Assembly (NCBI RefSeq): GCF_014283215.1 | Contig: NZ_JACOMF010000010.1 | Location: forward strand, 1-64,000 | Direction of reading: 5' to 3' | DNA: 64,000 nt | DNA from: Siccirubricoccus deserti | Lineage (GTDB): Bacteria > Pseudomonadota > Alphaproteobacteria > Acetobacterales > Acetobacteraceae | In this document: one piece after another, positions 1 through 7,955 of the stretch | How positions within the stretch are numbered: the first letter of the stretch is position 1 | How the letters are laid out: each line of letters starts with the position of its first letter | The notes under the pieces: generated by a model | The model's database searches: none | What the model saw: the letters and a program-made list of their open reading frames with translations, nothing else | Told to the model about the DNA's origin: nothing | Position numbers and translations under genes: made by a program

Positions 1-101
1 TCAGCTTCTGGGATTACCTCGGCGCCAGGCTCGGCATCCCAGGCCAAGCCAGCATCCCGTACTTGCCCGACTTGGTCCGGCAGCGCTGCCAGCCCGCCTG
101 A
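1..101 (+). mobile_element. 3' tail of a probable transposase gene (partial)
   Basis: Reading from base 3 gives an open frame of about 32 codons ending with TGA at 99-101. It contains FWDYLGARLGIPG and then LPDLVRQRC. This short tail resembles, from memory only, the C-terminal ends of transposases common in Rhodospirillales. The frame stops just before histidine-kinase sequence begins in another frame, as expected if an insertion sequence sits inside a kinase gene. The rest of the element lies upstream of the window, so its family, length and left end cannot be seen. The right end must fall between about 102 and 121. The assignment is tentative. Confidence 0.4.
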
Positions 102-121
102 CCACCACAGGTTTTGCCCCT

Positions 122-865
122 CTTACGCAAATTCTCCTCAACCTGCTGAGCAATGCGGTGAAATTCACGCCGGCGGGCGGCGAGGTCACGCTGCGCGCGT
201 CCCGGGCGCCGGCGGGTGCGCTGCGCCTCACCGTCACCGACACCGGCCCTGGCGTGCCGCCCGAGCTGCGCGACACCCTGTTCGGCGAGTTCATGCAGAG
301 CCGGCGGGCAAGCGCCGCCGGCGAGGGCACGGGGCTCGGCCTGGCGATCTGCACCGCCCTCGCCCGCGCCATGGGGGGAACGATGCAGCACGCGGCGGGG
401 CCGGATGGGCGGGGCAGTGCCTTCTCCGCGACCTTGCCGCTGCCGCCGGCGCGGCTGGAGGCGCCGCCGCCGCCCGCCGCCCCGGCGCGGCCGCTGCGCC
501 TGCTGGTCGTGGATGACGTCCGTCCCAACCAAATGGTGGCCCGCGCGCTGCTGGAGTCGGAGGGGCATGTGGTGACGGAGGCAGCGGATGGCGCCTCGGC
601 GGTCGAGGCGCTGCGCCGCGGCCCGCCGCCCGATGCGGTGCTGATGGATGTCGGCATGCCGGAGATGGACGGCCATGCCGCCACCATGCTGATCCGCGGG
701 TTGCAGGGCGCGGCCGGGCGCGTGCCGGTCATCGCGCTCACCGCCTATGCGATGCCGGAGGACATTGCCGCCAGCCGCGCCGCGGGCATGGACGGGCATC
801 TGAGCAAGCCGCTGGAGCGCGCGGTGCTGCTGGCGGAGCTGGCGCGGGTGGTGCCCGGGCGCTGA
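122..865 (+). pseudogene. Hybrid sensor histidine kinase/response regulator, 5' part missing
   Basis: This is the 3' part of a hybrid two-component kinase. In frame it shows an N-box (ILLNLLSNAVKFTP, from about 131), a G1 box (DTGPGVPPEL), a G2 box (GTGLGLAI), a Pro/Ala-rich linker, and a complete receiver domain with the acidic pair VVDD, the phospho-acceptor Asp at codon 647-649 (VLMDVGMPEMDG) and a Lys in LSKP. The phospho-His domain, any sensor domain and membrane segments are absent. Upstream the same frame stays open but encodes nothing kinase-like, and a transposase-like tail occupies frame 3. The gene is therefore probably truncated by an insertion. A GTG at 158 could restart translation but would give no functional kinase. 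Confidence 0.75.
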
Positions 866-893
866 CCGCCGCTGGCATGGTGCATGCCCGGCT

Positions 894-1391
894 ATGCCAT
901 CCCAAGCATGGAGCGGGTGGATCCCCAAACCCTCTCACCTTGGCTGGTTCCTCCAGGACTCCTCCGCACGGGCCTGGGCGGAGCCCTTCACCGGCCATCG
1001 GCCGCGCCTGGATGGTACCGGAGATGTTCTGCGATCTGGCGCGGCGGCCGGAACGCCCCTGCTTCGACTGGATCCTGATCGGGGACAGCAGCCATGTCGG
1101 CGACGCCTATGGCGGCTCGCGCGAGATCTGCCTGAAGCGCGGCCTGGCGGTGCCGCGGCAGGCCCCCGCCATCACCGCACCTTGATGGCCGCCGCCACCA
1201 GCCGCATCGACATCCTCCCCACCTTAGCCACCGAGGAGGTGGGCGGTGACGGCTCCTGTTCTCGATGAACGACGGCAGCCGCCGCAGCCTGGCCGAGGTG
1301 GCGGATGGGCTTCCCGGCGCTGCAACGCCGCGGCCTGACGCGGCGTGCCTATGCGCATGTGCGATTCCGGGACAATCTGCGGGAATTCTGA
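894..1391 (+). pseudogene. Degenerate NtaA/DmoA-type flavin-dependent monooxygenase
   Basis: The remains of a luciferase-like monooxygenase of the nitrilotriacetate monooxygenase component A family (normally about 440 residues) are spread over three frames. Frame 0 from 933 reads SHLGWFLQDSSARAWAEPFTGH. Frame +1 continues with IGRAWMVPEMF and GDSSHVGDAYGGSREICLKRG. Frame 0 resumes at about 1183 with LMAAATSRIDILPTL. The middle of the protein is then gone, and the C-terminus follows as NDGSRRSLAEVADGLP (frame 2, from 1265) and FPALQRRGLTRRAYAHVRFRDNLREF in frame 0, ending with TGA at 1389-1391. At least two single-base deletions, one large internal deletion and one further small indel are needed to explain this. 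It cannot encode an enzyme. The family match rests on recalled consensus patterns. Confidence 0.75.
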
Positions 1392-1479
1392 ACCCCGCGT
1401 GGTGCGGGGACGCACACCGTCCGGTGGGCGCCGCGGCATATGCCGCGGTGGCCTGAATCGGTCGGCCAAAGGAGGAAGC

Positions 1480-2451
1480 ATGGCCCCCCGCATCGTCATG
1501 ATGGACAGCGCCCTCAGCGCTGCCGAGATCGCCCGCGAATTGGCGCCCGCGGGCTTCGAGCTGGTGATCGCTCCCTTCGGCAGCCCGGAGTTCAAGGCCG
1601 CGGTGCCGACGGCGGATTTCCTGGTCGGCTTCGGCAACAAGGCGATCGACGCCGAATTCTACGCCGCGGCGCCGCACATCAAGCTGTTCCAGCTGCTCTC
1701 GGCCGGCTACGACACGGTGGACATCGAAGCCGCGCGCGGCGCCGGGGTGCCGGTCTGCAACAATGGCGGCGCCAACAGCACGGCGGTGTCCGAACACGCC
1801 ATCATGCTGATGCTGGCGACCTGCCGCCGCCTGGTCTGGCAGCATGAGAACGTCGCCTCCGGCCGTTGGCGCGGCAACGACCCGAGCCAGACGAAGCTCT
1901 ATGAGCTGCGGGACAAGGTGCTCGGCATCGTCGGGCTCGGCGCCATCGGCAAGAAGGTGGCGCGGCTGGCCAATGCCTTCGGCATGACGGTGCACTACTA
2001 CGACATCCGCCGCGTCTCCGAGGCCGAGGAGGACGCGCTCTCGGTCCGCTTCAAGCTGCTGAACGAGATCCTGCGCAACTCCGACATCGTCTCGCTGCAT
2101 GTGCCGCTGACCCCGGCCAGCAAGCACATGATTGGCGCCGCGGAACTGAAGCTGATGAAGCCGACCGCCTACATCATCAACACCTGCCGCGGCCCGGTGA
2201 TCGATGAGGTGGCGCTGACCGCGGCACTGTCGGATGGCGGCATCGCCGGCGCCGGCCTCGACGTCTTCGACCAGGAGCCGCCGCCGGCCGACAACCCGCT
2301 GTTCCGCCTGCCGAATGTGATCCTGACGCCGCATTTCGCCGGCCCCACCTGGGACAATCAGCAGGCCCGCTTCCGCAACGCCTTCGACAACTGCCAGCGG
2401 GTGGCGCGGGGCGAGAAGCCACTCTGGGTCATTCCCGAACTGGCGGGCTGA
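1480..2451 (+). CDS. D-isomer-specific 2-hydroxyacid dehydrogenase
   Basis: This is a 323-residue cytosolic NAD(P)-dependent dehydrogenase that interconverts a D-2-hydroxyacid and its 2-oxoacid. The start is the ATG at 1480, chosen because a strong AGGAGG lies at 1470-1475; the frame is open further upstream but without homology. The Rossmann motif GLGAIG is at residues 152-157. The catalytic triad of the family is in place: Arg237 in NTCRGPVID, Glu266 in DVFDQEP and His285 in LTPHFAGPTWD. The substrate (glycerate, phosphoglycerate, lactate or other) cannot be told. It stands alone between a pseudogene and the ars operon and ends just before a strong hairpin. Confidence 0.9.
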   Translation: MAPRIVMMDSALSAAEIARELAPAGFELVIAPFGSPEFKAAVPTADFLVGFGNKAIDAEFYAAAPHIKLFQLLSAGYDTVDIEAARGAGVPVCNNGGANSTAVSEHAIMLMLATCRRLVWQHENVASGRWRGNDPSQTKLYELRDKVLGIVGLGAIGKKVARLANAFGMTVHYYDIRRVSEAEEDALSVRFKLLNEILRNSDIVSLHVPLTPASKHMIGAAELKLMKPTAYIINTCRGPVIDEVALTAALSDGGIAGAGLDVFDQEPPPADNPLFRLPNVILTPHFAGPTWDNQQARFRNAFDNCQRVARGEKPLWVIPELAG

Positions 2452-2468
2452 ACCGGGTTTCCCAGGCA

Positions 2469-2490
2469 CCGGAGAGGGAAGCCTCTCCGG
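2469..2490 (+). terminator. Hairpin after the 2-hydroxyacid dehydrogenase gene
   Basis: A perfect 9-bp stem, CCGGAGAGG (2469-2477) with CCTCTCCGG (2482-2490), closes on a GAAG loop 17 bases after the dehydrogenase stop. No T-tract follows, so this is a probable but not textbook intrinsic terminator. It separates the dehydrogenase from the arsenic operon. Confidence 0.55.
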
Positions 2491-2493
2491 TAC

Positions 2494-2522
2494 TTGATCG
2501 CCTATATATTTCCATTATTTTA
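2494..2522 (+). promoter_or_regulatory. Putative promoter/ArsR operator of the ars operon
   Basis: An AT-rich patch stands out in GC-rich surroundings. TTGATC (2494-2499) and TATTTT (2516-2521), 16 bases apart, could serve as -35 and -10. The stretch TATATATT lies between them, where an autoregulating ArsR protein would be expected to bind. Transcription would start within a few bases of the arsR GTG. This is a position-based inference. Confidence 0.35.
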
Positions 2523-2527
2523 GAGGC

Positions 2528-2875
2528 GTGGAGAAATCAGCCGCCATCGCCGCCCTCTCGGCGCTTGCCCAGGAGTCCCGCCTTGATGCCTTCCGCCTGC
2601 TGGTGCAGGCGGGACCGGAGGGGATGCCGGCCGGCCAGATCGGCGGGCGGCTGGGCCTGCCCTCGGCGACCCTGTCCTTCCACCTGAACCAGCTCCGGCA
2701 GGCCGGCCTGGTCAGCTTCAGGCGGGAGGGGCGGTCGCTGATCTACCAGGCGGAGTTCCCGGCCATGACCGCGCTGGTCAGCTACCTGACGGAGAACTGC
2801 TGCCAGGGCGATCCCGCGGCCTGCGGCCTCAGCGCAGCGGCCTGCAACGACGCCAAGGAAGGAACCACCGCATGA
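2528..2875 (+). CDS. arsR: ArsR-family arsenic-responsive repressor
   Basis: A 115-residue winged-helix repressor. The helix-turn-helix lies around residues 36-65 (GQIGGRLGLPSATLSFHLNQLRQAGLV). Near the C-terminus the cysteines Cys91, Cys92, Cys99 and Cys106 (ENCCQG...ACG) form a likely As(III) site of the kind seen in many proteobacterial ArsR proteins. When As(III) binds, such repressors leave the operator and the operon is expressed. The start is the GTG at 2528; no ATG exists in frame upstream, and no properly spaced Shine-Dalgarno precedes it, so the message may be leaderless. The stop overlaps the arsC start by four bases (ATGA), which indicates translational coupling. Confidence 0.9.
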   Translation: MEKSAAIAALSALAQESRLDAFRLLVQAGPEGMPAGQIGGRLGLPSATLSFHLNQLRQAGLVSFRREGRSLIYQAEFPAMTALVSYLTENCCQGDPAACGLSAAACNDAKEGTTA

Positions 2876-3264
2876 CGGTCACCATCTACCACAACCCGGC
2901 CTGCAGCGCCTCGCGCAACGTCCTTGCCCTGATCCGCGAGAGCGGGGCGGAACCGCGGGTCATCGAGTATCTGAAGACCCCACCGGCTAGGGCCGAGTTG
3001 GCCGAGCTGATCCGCCGCATGGGCATCCCGGTGCGCGAGGTGCTGCGCCGGAAGGGCACGCCCTATGACGCGCTGAAGCTGGATGATCCGGCGCTGACGG
3101 ATGACGCGCTGCTGGATGCGATGACGGCGCACCCCATCCTCATCAACCGTCCGATCGTCGTCACGCCCCTCGGCGCGCGGCTCTGCCGCCCGTCGGAGAC
3201 AGTGTGGGACATCCTCCCCGCCTCGCCGGCGGACGGCACGCTGGCCGCGAAGCTCCCGGCATGA
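2872..3264 (+). CDS. arsC: Arsenate reductase, glutaredoxin-coupled type
   Basis: A 130-residue cytosolic enzyme reducing arsenate to arsenite so that it can be exported. It begins [15 protein letters not shown], with the catalytic cysteine at residue 11 in the classic HNPxCSxSR loop of the ArsC/Spx thioredoxin-fold family. The RPIVV segment near residue 95 is also typical, and its length is near the family norm of about 140. It is coupled at both ends: it overlaps arsR by four bases, and its stop overlaps the acr3 start (ATGA at 3261-3264). No arsH or arsM follows. Confidence 0.93.
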   Translation: MTVTIYHNPACSASRNVLALIRESGAEPRVIEYLKTPPARAELAELIRRMGIPVREVLRRKGTPYDALKLDDPALTDDALLDAMTAHPILINRPIVVTPLGARLCRPSETVWDILPASPADGTLAAKLPA

Positions 3265-4345
3265 GCGAGGCCGCCACCGCCGCGCCGGACCAGGCGCCGG
3301 CCCTCGGACTGTTCGAGCGCTATCTCACCCTCTGGGTCGCGCTCTGCATCATCGCCGGCATCGGCCTCGGGCAGGCCATGCCGGACCTGTTCCAGGCGCT
3401 TGGCACGGAACAGTGGCGGAGGTCAACCTGCCGGTTGCCGTGCTGGTCTGGCTGATGATCGTCCCCATGCTGCTGAAGATCGACCTGGCGGCGCTGGGGC
3501 AGGTCGGCCACCATTGGCGCGGCATCGCCACGACGGTCGGAATCAACTGGCTGGTCAAGCCGTTTTCGATGGCGCTGCTGGGCTGGCTGTTCATCGGCCT
3601 GCTGTTCCGGCCCCATCTGCCGGCCGGGATGATCGACGGCTACATGGCTGGGCTGATCCTGCTGGCGGCGGCGCCCTGCACGGCGATGGTCTTCGTCTGG
3701 TCGAACCTGGTGGAGGGCGAACCGCATTTCACCCTGTCGCAGGTCGCACTGAACGACACGATCATGATCTTCGCTTTCGCGCCGATCGTGGCGCTGCTGC
3801 TCGGCCTGTCCTCGATCACGGTGCCCTGGGATACGCTGCTGCTCTCGGTCGTGCTCTATATCGTGGTGCCGGTGGTCGTGGCGCAGCTCTGGCGGCGCGG
3901 GCTGCTGGCCAAGGGCGGGCCGGCGGCGCTCGGCCGGACCTTGCGCCGTCTGGCGCCGCTGTCGCTCTCGGCGCTGCTGTTGACCCTGGTGCTGCTGTTC
4001 GGCCTGCAGGGCGAGCAGATCCTGCGCCAGCCCGCCGTCATCGCCATGCTGGCGGTGCCGATCCTGATCCAGGTCTACCTCAATGCCGGGCTGGCCTACT
4101 GGCTGAACCGCCGTCTCGGCGTCGCGTGGTGCGTGGCAGGGCCTTCGGCGCTGATCGGCGCCAGTAATTTCTTCGAACTGGCGGTGGCGACGGCCATCGC
4201 CCTGTTCGGCTTCCAGTCGGGCGCGGCGCTGGCCACGGTCGTCGGCGTGCTGGTGGAAGTGCCGGTCATGCTCTCCGTCGTGCACATCGTCCGGCGGTCG
4301 CGCGGCTGGTACGAACGCGGGGCCTTTCCGCGCCGCCCTGCCTAG
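3261..4345 (+). pseudogene. acr3: Acr3-family arsenite efflux permease, frameshifted
   Basis: This encodes the bile-acid/arsenite permease that pumps arsenite out across the inner membrane. Translation from the ATG at 3261 gives a normal N-terminus with the first membrane helix ([19 protein letters not shown]) and then runs out of frame after GTEQ near 3411, stopping at about 3455. The rest of Acr3 continues in another frame from 3413 ([20 protein letters not shown]) to 4345. That part includes the conserved Cys of AAPCTAMVFVWS, the ASNFFELAVA segment and the remaining helices. One missing G between 3411 and 3414 explains everything. A sequencing error, a real mutation, or separate translation of the second part from the GTG at 3413 all remain possible. 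arsC overlaps it upstream. Confidence 0.85.
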
Positions 4346-4400
4346 CAGCCCTTGAGGCCAGGCAGCCGCCTTCCGGTCGCGCCTGGACGCCGCGTCGATC

Positions 4401-4447
4401 GGCTGCAGCGGATTGCGGTCATGGCCGAACGCCAATCCGCTGCAGCC
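4401..4447. repeat. 15-bp perfect inverted repeat, possible terminator
   Basis: GGCTGCAGCGGATTG (4401-4415) is matched exactly by its reverse complement at 4433-4447, with a 17-base spacer. It lies 56 bases after the acr3 stop. A strong transcript hairpin here could end the ars operon, although no T-run follows. A protein-binding palindrome or the remnant of a small mobile repeat are alternatives. Confidence 0.5.
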
Positions 4448-4681
4448 TGCCGCTTGCAGGGCAGCCTGACGCTCCGGGGCGCTGACGCCTTGGCGGCCCG
4501 CTTTGGGTACGGGCACTCGCTTCCCTAGCCGCCTGCCGCCCCAGCCTGAGCAGGGGCGCCGCGCCAAAGGCCCTGCCCTGGCCTGTGACGCACAGCTCTC
4601 CCCCTGTGTCCCAACGCACCGACACGCTGCGACGCCTCGGCAACACTGCCGTGAGCTTGCCCCAATCTGGCCACAATCCAG

Positions 4682-4708
4682 TTGTGGCCTCACGCATTTT
4701 TGTATACT
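4682..4708 (+). promoter_or_regulatory. Candidate sigma-70 promoter of the ABC exporter gene
   Basis: TTGTGG (4682-4687) and TATACT (4703-4708) are separated by 15 bases, slightly short of the ideal, in an AT-richer patch just upstream of the gene at 4747. The -10 match is good. The call is positional only. Confidence 0.35.
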
Positions 4709-4746
4709 GCCTTCCTTCTGATTGTCGTTGCAAGGGAGTGCCCGCC

Positions 4747-6549
4747 TTGGCCCACACCAGACCGGACACCCCCTGCCCCACCCCGAACCAGAATCCCTTC
4801 CGCCGCACCTGGCGCATGGCGCGCGGCTGGTACACCTCGGAGGAACGAGCCGTCGCCTGGGGGCTGACCGCCGCCACCCTGGCGCTGACGGTGGCGCAGA
4901 TCGCCATCCTGCTCCGCGTCAACCTCTGGCACCGCGACTTCTTCAACGCCCTCGAACGCCGCAGCGACGCTGCCCTCGGCGGCCATGTCTGGCTGTTCCT
5001 GCTGCTCGCCGGGCTCAGCATGGCGGCCGCCGTCGCCCAGCTCTGGGCCCGGCAGATGCTGTCGCTGCGCTGGCGCCGCTGGCTGGTGCAGCATCTGCAG
5101 GACCGCTGGCTGCACAATGCAGGCCACTACCGCATGGGCCTGCTGCCGGATGCCGCCGACAACCCGGACCAGCGGATCAGCGAGAACACCCGCTGGGCGA
5201 CGGCGATGGCCGTCGACCTCGCCACCGCGCTGCTGAATGCGCTGCTCACCCTGGTCTCCTTCGCCAGCGTGCTGTGGATGCTGTCGGGCATCGTCCAGGT
5301 CGGCGGGGTCGCGGTACCCGGCAGCCTGGTCTTCGTTGCCATCGCCTATGCCATCATTGGCAGCCTTCTCACCTGGGCGATCGGGCGGCCGATGGTCGGG
5401 ATCAACATCGCCCGGAACCAGGCGGAATCCGACCATCGCTTCGCCCTGCTGCGGCTGCGCGAGAATGCCGAGGCGGTGGCGCTGAGCGGCGGCGCGGCGG
5501 ATGAGGCGCGCGGCCTCCGCCGCAGCTTCGGCCAGGTGGTGGAGGTGATGCACAGGCTGCTGCGGCGGGAGCGGCAGTTGATGTGGCTCGGCTCCGGCTA
5601 CGGCATGGTCGCCGCGGTGCTGCCACTACTGCTGGCCAGCCCGCGCTACTTCGCCGGCGCCCTGACCCTGGGTGCGCTGGTGCAACTCGCCCAGGCCTTC
5701 GTCTCGGTCACCGGCGCGCTCTCCTGGTTCCAGGAGCAATGGCCGCGGCTCGCCGATTGGCGCAGCCATGTCGAGCGGATCGTGGCGCTGGAGGATAGCC
5801 TGGATGCCGCCGCGGCGCTGGGCGAAGCCGGCGGGATCGTCGTGGAGGAGGTGGTGCCGGGGGAGGTTCCGGTGCTCGCCTTCACCGACCTGACCCTGCG
5901 CGCCCCCTGCGGCGCGGTGCTGGTCGAGGGCGCCGAGGCGACCATCCGCCCGGGCGAGAGGGTGCTGGTCCAGGGCCCGAGTGGCGCCGGCAAATCCACC
6001 CTGTTCCGTGCCGCCGCCGGTCTCTGGCCCTGGGGCGAGGGCGTCATCCGCCGGCCGTCCGCCTCCGCCGGGCTGATGCTGCTGCCGCAGCGCCCCTACC
6101 TGCCGCTGGGCACGCTGCGGGAGGCGGTGTGCTACCCGGCCGGCCCCGGGAGCTTCACCGAGGCCGCGGTGCGCGCCGCGCTGCTCCGCTGCGGCCTGCC
6201 GGCGCTGGCACCGCGGCTGGATGAGGCGGGACGCTGGGACCGGGTGCTGTCGCTAGGCGAACAGCAAAGGCTCGGCTTCGCCCGGCTGCTGCTGCACGCG
6301 CCGCGCTGGGTGCTGCTGGACGAGGCGACCTCGGCGCTGGATGAGGCCAGCGAGGCGGCGCTGATGCGGCTGTTCCAGGCGGAACTGGCCGGGACGGCGG
6401 TACTCTCGATCGGCCATCGCCCGGGGCTGGCGGCCTTCCACCACCGGGTCCTGCGGCTGGAGGGGCGGCGGCTGATCCCGGCCGAGGCGTTGCCGCGGCG
6501 GGTCCATTTGGGGCACGGGCGGGTGTTGGCGCTGGCGGCCATGGGGTAA
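4747..6549 (+). CDS. ABC transporter with fused membrane and ATPase domains (SbmA/YddA/ABCD type)
   Basis: A 600-residue half-transporter. A membrane domain of about six helices (roughly residues 20-330; RVNLWHRDFFNALERR is the typical start of the ABC_membrane_2 family) is followed by an ATPase domain. The ATPase has Walker A GPSGAGKST, an LPQRPYLPLGTLREAV Q-loop region, signature LSLGEQQRLGFARL and Walker B WVLLDEATSALDE. The family exports or imports peptides, antibiotics or fatty acyl compounds and works as a dimer in the inner membrane; the substrate here is unknown. The start chosen is the TTG at 4747 because AAGGGAG (4732-4738) is ideally spaced from it. A GTG at 4738 is in frame but abuts that site. 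Confidence 0.88.
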   Translation: MAHTRPDTPCPTPNQNPFRRTWRMARGWYTSEERAVAWGLTAATLALTVAQIAILLRVNLWHRDFFNALERRSDAALGGHVWLFLLLAGLSMAAAVAQLWARQMLSLRWRRWLVQHLQDRWLHNAGHYRMGLLPDAADNPDQRISENTRWATAMAVDLATALLNALLTLVSFASVLWMLSGIVQVGGVAVPGSLVFVAIAYAIIGSLLTWAIGRPMVGINIARNQAESDHRFALLRLRENAEAVALSGGAADEARGLRRSFGQVVEVMHRLLRRERQLMWLGSGYGMVAAVLPLLLASPRYFAGALTLGALVQLAQAFVSVTGALSWFQEQWPRLADWRSHVERIVALEDSLDAAAALGEAGGIVVEEVVPGEVPVLAFTDLTLRAPCGAVLVEGAEATIRPGERVLVQGPSGAGKSTLFRAAAGLWPWGEGVIRRPSASAGLMLLPQRPYLPLGTLREAVCYPAGPGSFTEAAVRAALLRCGLPALAPRLDEAGRWDRVLSLGEQQRLGFARLLLHAPRWVLLDEATSALDEASEAALMRLFQAELAGTAVLSIGHRPGLAAFHHRVLRLEGRRLIPAEALPRRVHLGHGRVLALAAMG

Positions 6550-6674
6550 GTGCCGGGGTCAGCCCCCAGATCCCGGCCGGGGTTTGGGCGGGGGCCTTCA
6601 AGGCGACGGCGGGGAAGCCGGGGGCTTCTCCTTCGCTGGCGCGACAGGAGACTCGCCATGGCGCCAGATGATGG

Positions 6675-7295
6675 ATGGACATGCGGTATCGGCTGGTGGT
6701 CTTCGATGTCGATGGGACGCTGGCAGACAGCTTCCCCTGGTTCGCCGGGGTGCTGAACAGCGTCGCCGACCGCTTCGGCTTCCGCCGCGTCAATGCCGCG
6801 GAACGGGACGCGCTGCGCCATTGCGACAGCCGCGAAATCCTCCGGCGGCTGCAGGTGCCGTCCTGGAAGCTGCCGCTCATCGCCATGCACATGCGGAAGC
6901 TGAAGGCGGAGGCGGTAATTCCGCTGTTCCCGGAGGTACCGCAGATGCTGGCGCGGCTGCAGGCGGCGGGGCTCACCCTCGGCATCGTCAGCTCAGACAG
7001 CGAGGCGAATATCCGGGCCGCGCTCGGGCCGGAGACGGCGGCGCGGATCGCGCATTGGGGCTGCGGCGCCGGGCTGTTCGGCAAGCCGGCGAAGCTGCGC
7101 CGCCTGGCGCGCCAAGCCGGGGTGGCGCCGGCGCTCTACATCGGCGATGAGCAGCGCGACGCCGAGGCGGCGGCCAAGGCCGGCTTCGCCTTCGGCGCCG
7201 TGCTCTGGGGCTATGCCAGCCCCGCCGCGCTGCTGGCCCAGTCTCCAGCCGAAGTCTTCGCCACGCCCGCAGACATCACCGCGCGCTTAGGCTGA
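6675..7295 (+). CDS. HAD-superfamily hydrolase, phosphoglycolate phosphatase-like
   Basis: A cytosolic phosphatase-like protein of about 206 residues. Motif I is FDVDGTLADS (residues 9-18, with both catalytic aspartates), motif II is IVSSDS, the lysine motif is GKPAKL, and motif IV is YIGDEQRDAEAA. An alpha-helical cap follows motif I, as in the Gph/PGP subfamily. The physiological phosphoester is not known. Starts at 6675 and 6681 are both possible, differing by two residues. It sits alone, about 125 bases after the ABC exporter. Confidence 0.85.
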   Translation: MDMRYRLVVFDVDGTLADSFPWFAGVLNSVADRFGFRRVNAAERDALRHCDSREILRRLQVPSWKLPLIAMHMRKLKAEAVIPLFPEVPQMLARLQAAGLTLGIVSSDSEANIRAALGPETAARIAHWGCGAGLFGKPAKLRRLARQAGVAPALYIGDEQRDAEAAAKAGFAFGAVLWGYASPAALLAQSPAEVFATPADITARLG

Positions 7296-7488
7296 ACCGC
7301 AAGGCTTCCGAAGCCCTTTGGTGAGGGGAGGAACGCTGCGCATGCAACCCGGCGTCGCCTCGGGGCCGTTGGCGCCTGAGCCGGTCCGTGGCGGAGGCCA
7401 GGGGGAACCCCGGAATTATGCCCTTGCCATCTGGAACCCTCCCATGTGGGAGGGGCGTTTCTCCTACCACAACAAGGGAGGAGACCGC

Positions 7489-7734
7489 ATGCGCAGGTTC
7501 ATCGTTCCGGCTGCCGCCCTGGCGGGAGCTCTGGCAACGGCGGGCGCCTTTGCCCAGGGCACGCAGCAGCCCCAAGGCGGCACGATGCAGCAGATGCCGA
7601 TGATGCAGGGTCAGGGCGGCATCATGGCGGGTGGCTGCCCGATGATGCAGCGGATGGCCGCGATGGACACCCGCCTCCGGCAGCTTGAGGAACGGGCGGG
7701 TATACCGACCCCGGCAACCCCGCCTGGCCGCTGA
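7489..7734 (+). CDS. Small secreted Met-rich protein of unknown function
   Basis: An 81-residue precursor. The first about 22 residues (MRRFIVPAAALAGALATAGAFA) are a clear Sec signal peptide. The mature part is rich in Gln, Gly and Met (QQMPMMQGQGG, GGCPMMQRMAAMD), with a single Cys, and ends in a short charged helix (TRLRQLEERAG) and a Pro-rich tail. A strong AGGGAGGAG at 7475-7483 fixes the start. Clustered methionines suggest Cu(I) or other soft-metal binding in the periplasm, but this is inference. It is followed 38 bases later by another Met-rich mini-gene. Confidence 0.7.
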   Translation: MRRFIVPAAALAGALATAGAFAQGTQQPQGGTMQQMPMMQGQGGIMAGGCPMMQRMAAMDTRLRQLEERAGIPTPATPPGR

Positions 7735-7772
7735 CCGGAAAGGGCGCCAGCCTGGAGTTCGGAAGACCGCGG

Positions 7773-7895
7773 ATGATGCATGGCGGGATGGAGGGGATGC
7801 ACTGGATGATGGGCGGCATGGGCCTGCTTGGGCTCATGCTGCTCGTTCTTCTCGTCCTCGGGATCGCGGCACTCATCCGGTATCTCCGCCGCTAA
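7773..7895 (+). CDS. 40-residue Met/His-rich single-helix membrane protein
   Basis: This tiny frame starts MMHGGMEGMHWMMGGMG, continues with one hydrophobic helix (LLGLMLLVLLVLGIAALI, residues about 18-35) and ends RYLRR, so the Met/His-rich N-terminus should face the periplasm. GGAAG eight bases upstream can serve as ribosome-binding site. It directly follows the secreted Met-rich protein and shares its unusual composition, which supports a common role, perhaps copper or silver handling. Proteins of this size and make-up are common beside metal-resistance genes, but none is seen here. Confidence 0.6.
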   Translation: MMHGGMEGMHWMMGGMGLLGLMLLVLLVLGIAALIRYLRR

Positions 7896-7955
7896 CCGGC
7901 TCTGGAGCCGACAGTCCCTGGCATGCTGCGGAGTAAATGGCGGCGCCCCTGTTTC

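Larger units (their letters stand above)
4346..4746. other. Intergenic region after the ars operon
   Basis: About 400 bases without a convincing gene. It holds the large 15-bp inverted repeat at 4401-4447 and a candidate promoter near 4682-4708 for the ABC exporter. Reading frames present here have no start or coding signal that can be supported. Confidence 0.5.

Noticed and set aside
3320-4693. Minus-strand frame across acr3
   Set aside because: Arg/Gln/His-rich antisense shadow; the plus strand holds clear arsenite permease motifs.
4585-4746. N-terminal extension of the ABC exporter
   Set aside because: The extension crosses the likely promoter and has no homology; the ribosome site points to 4747.
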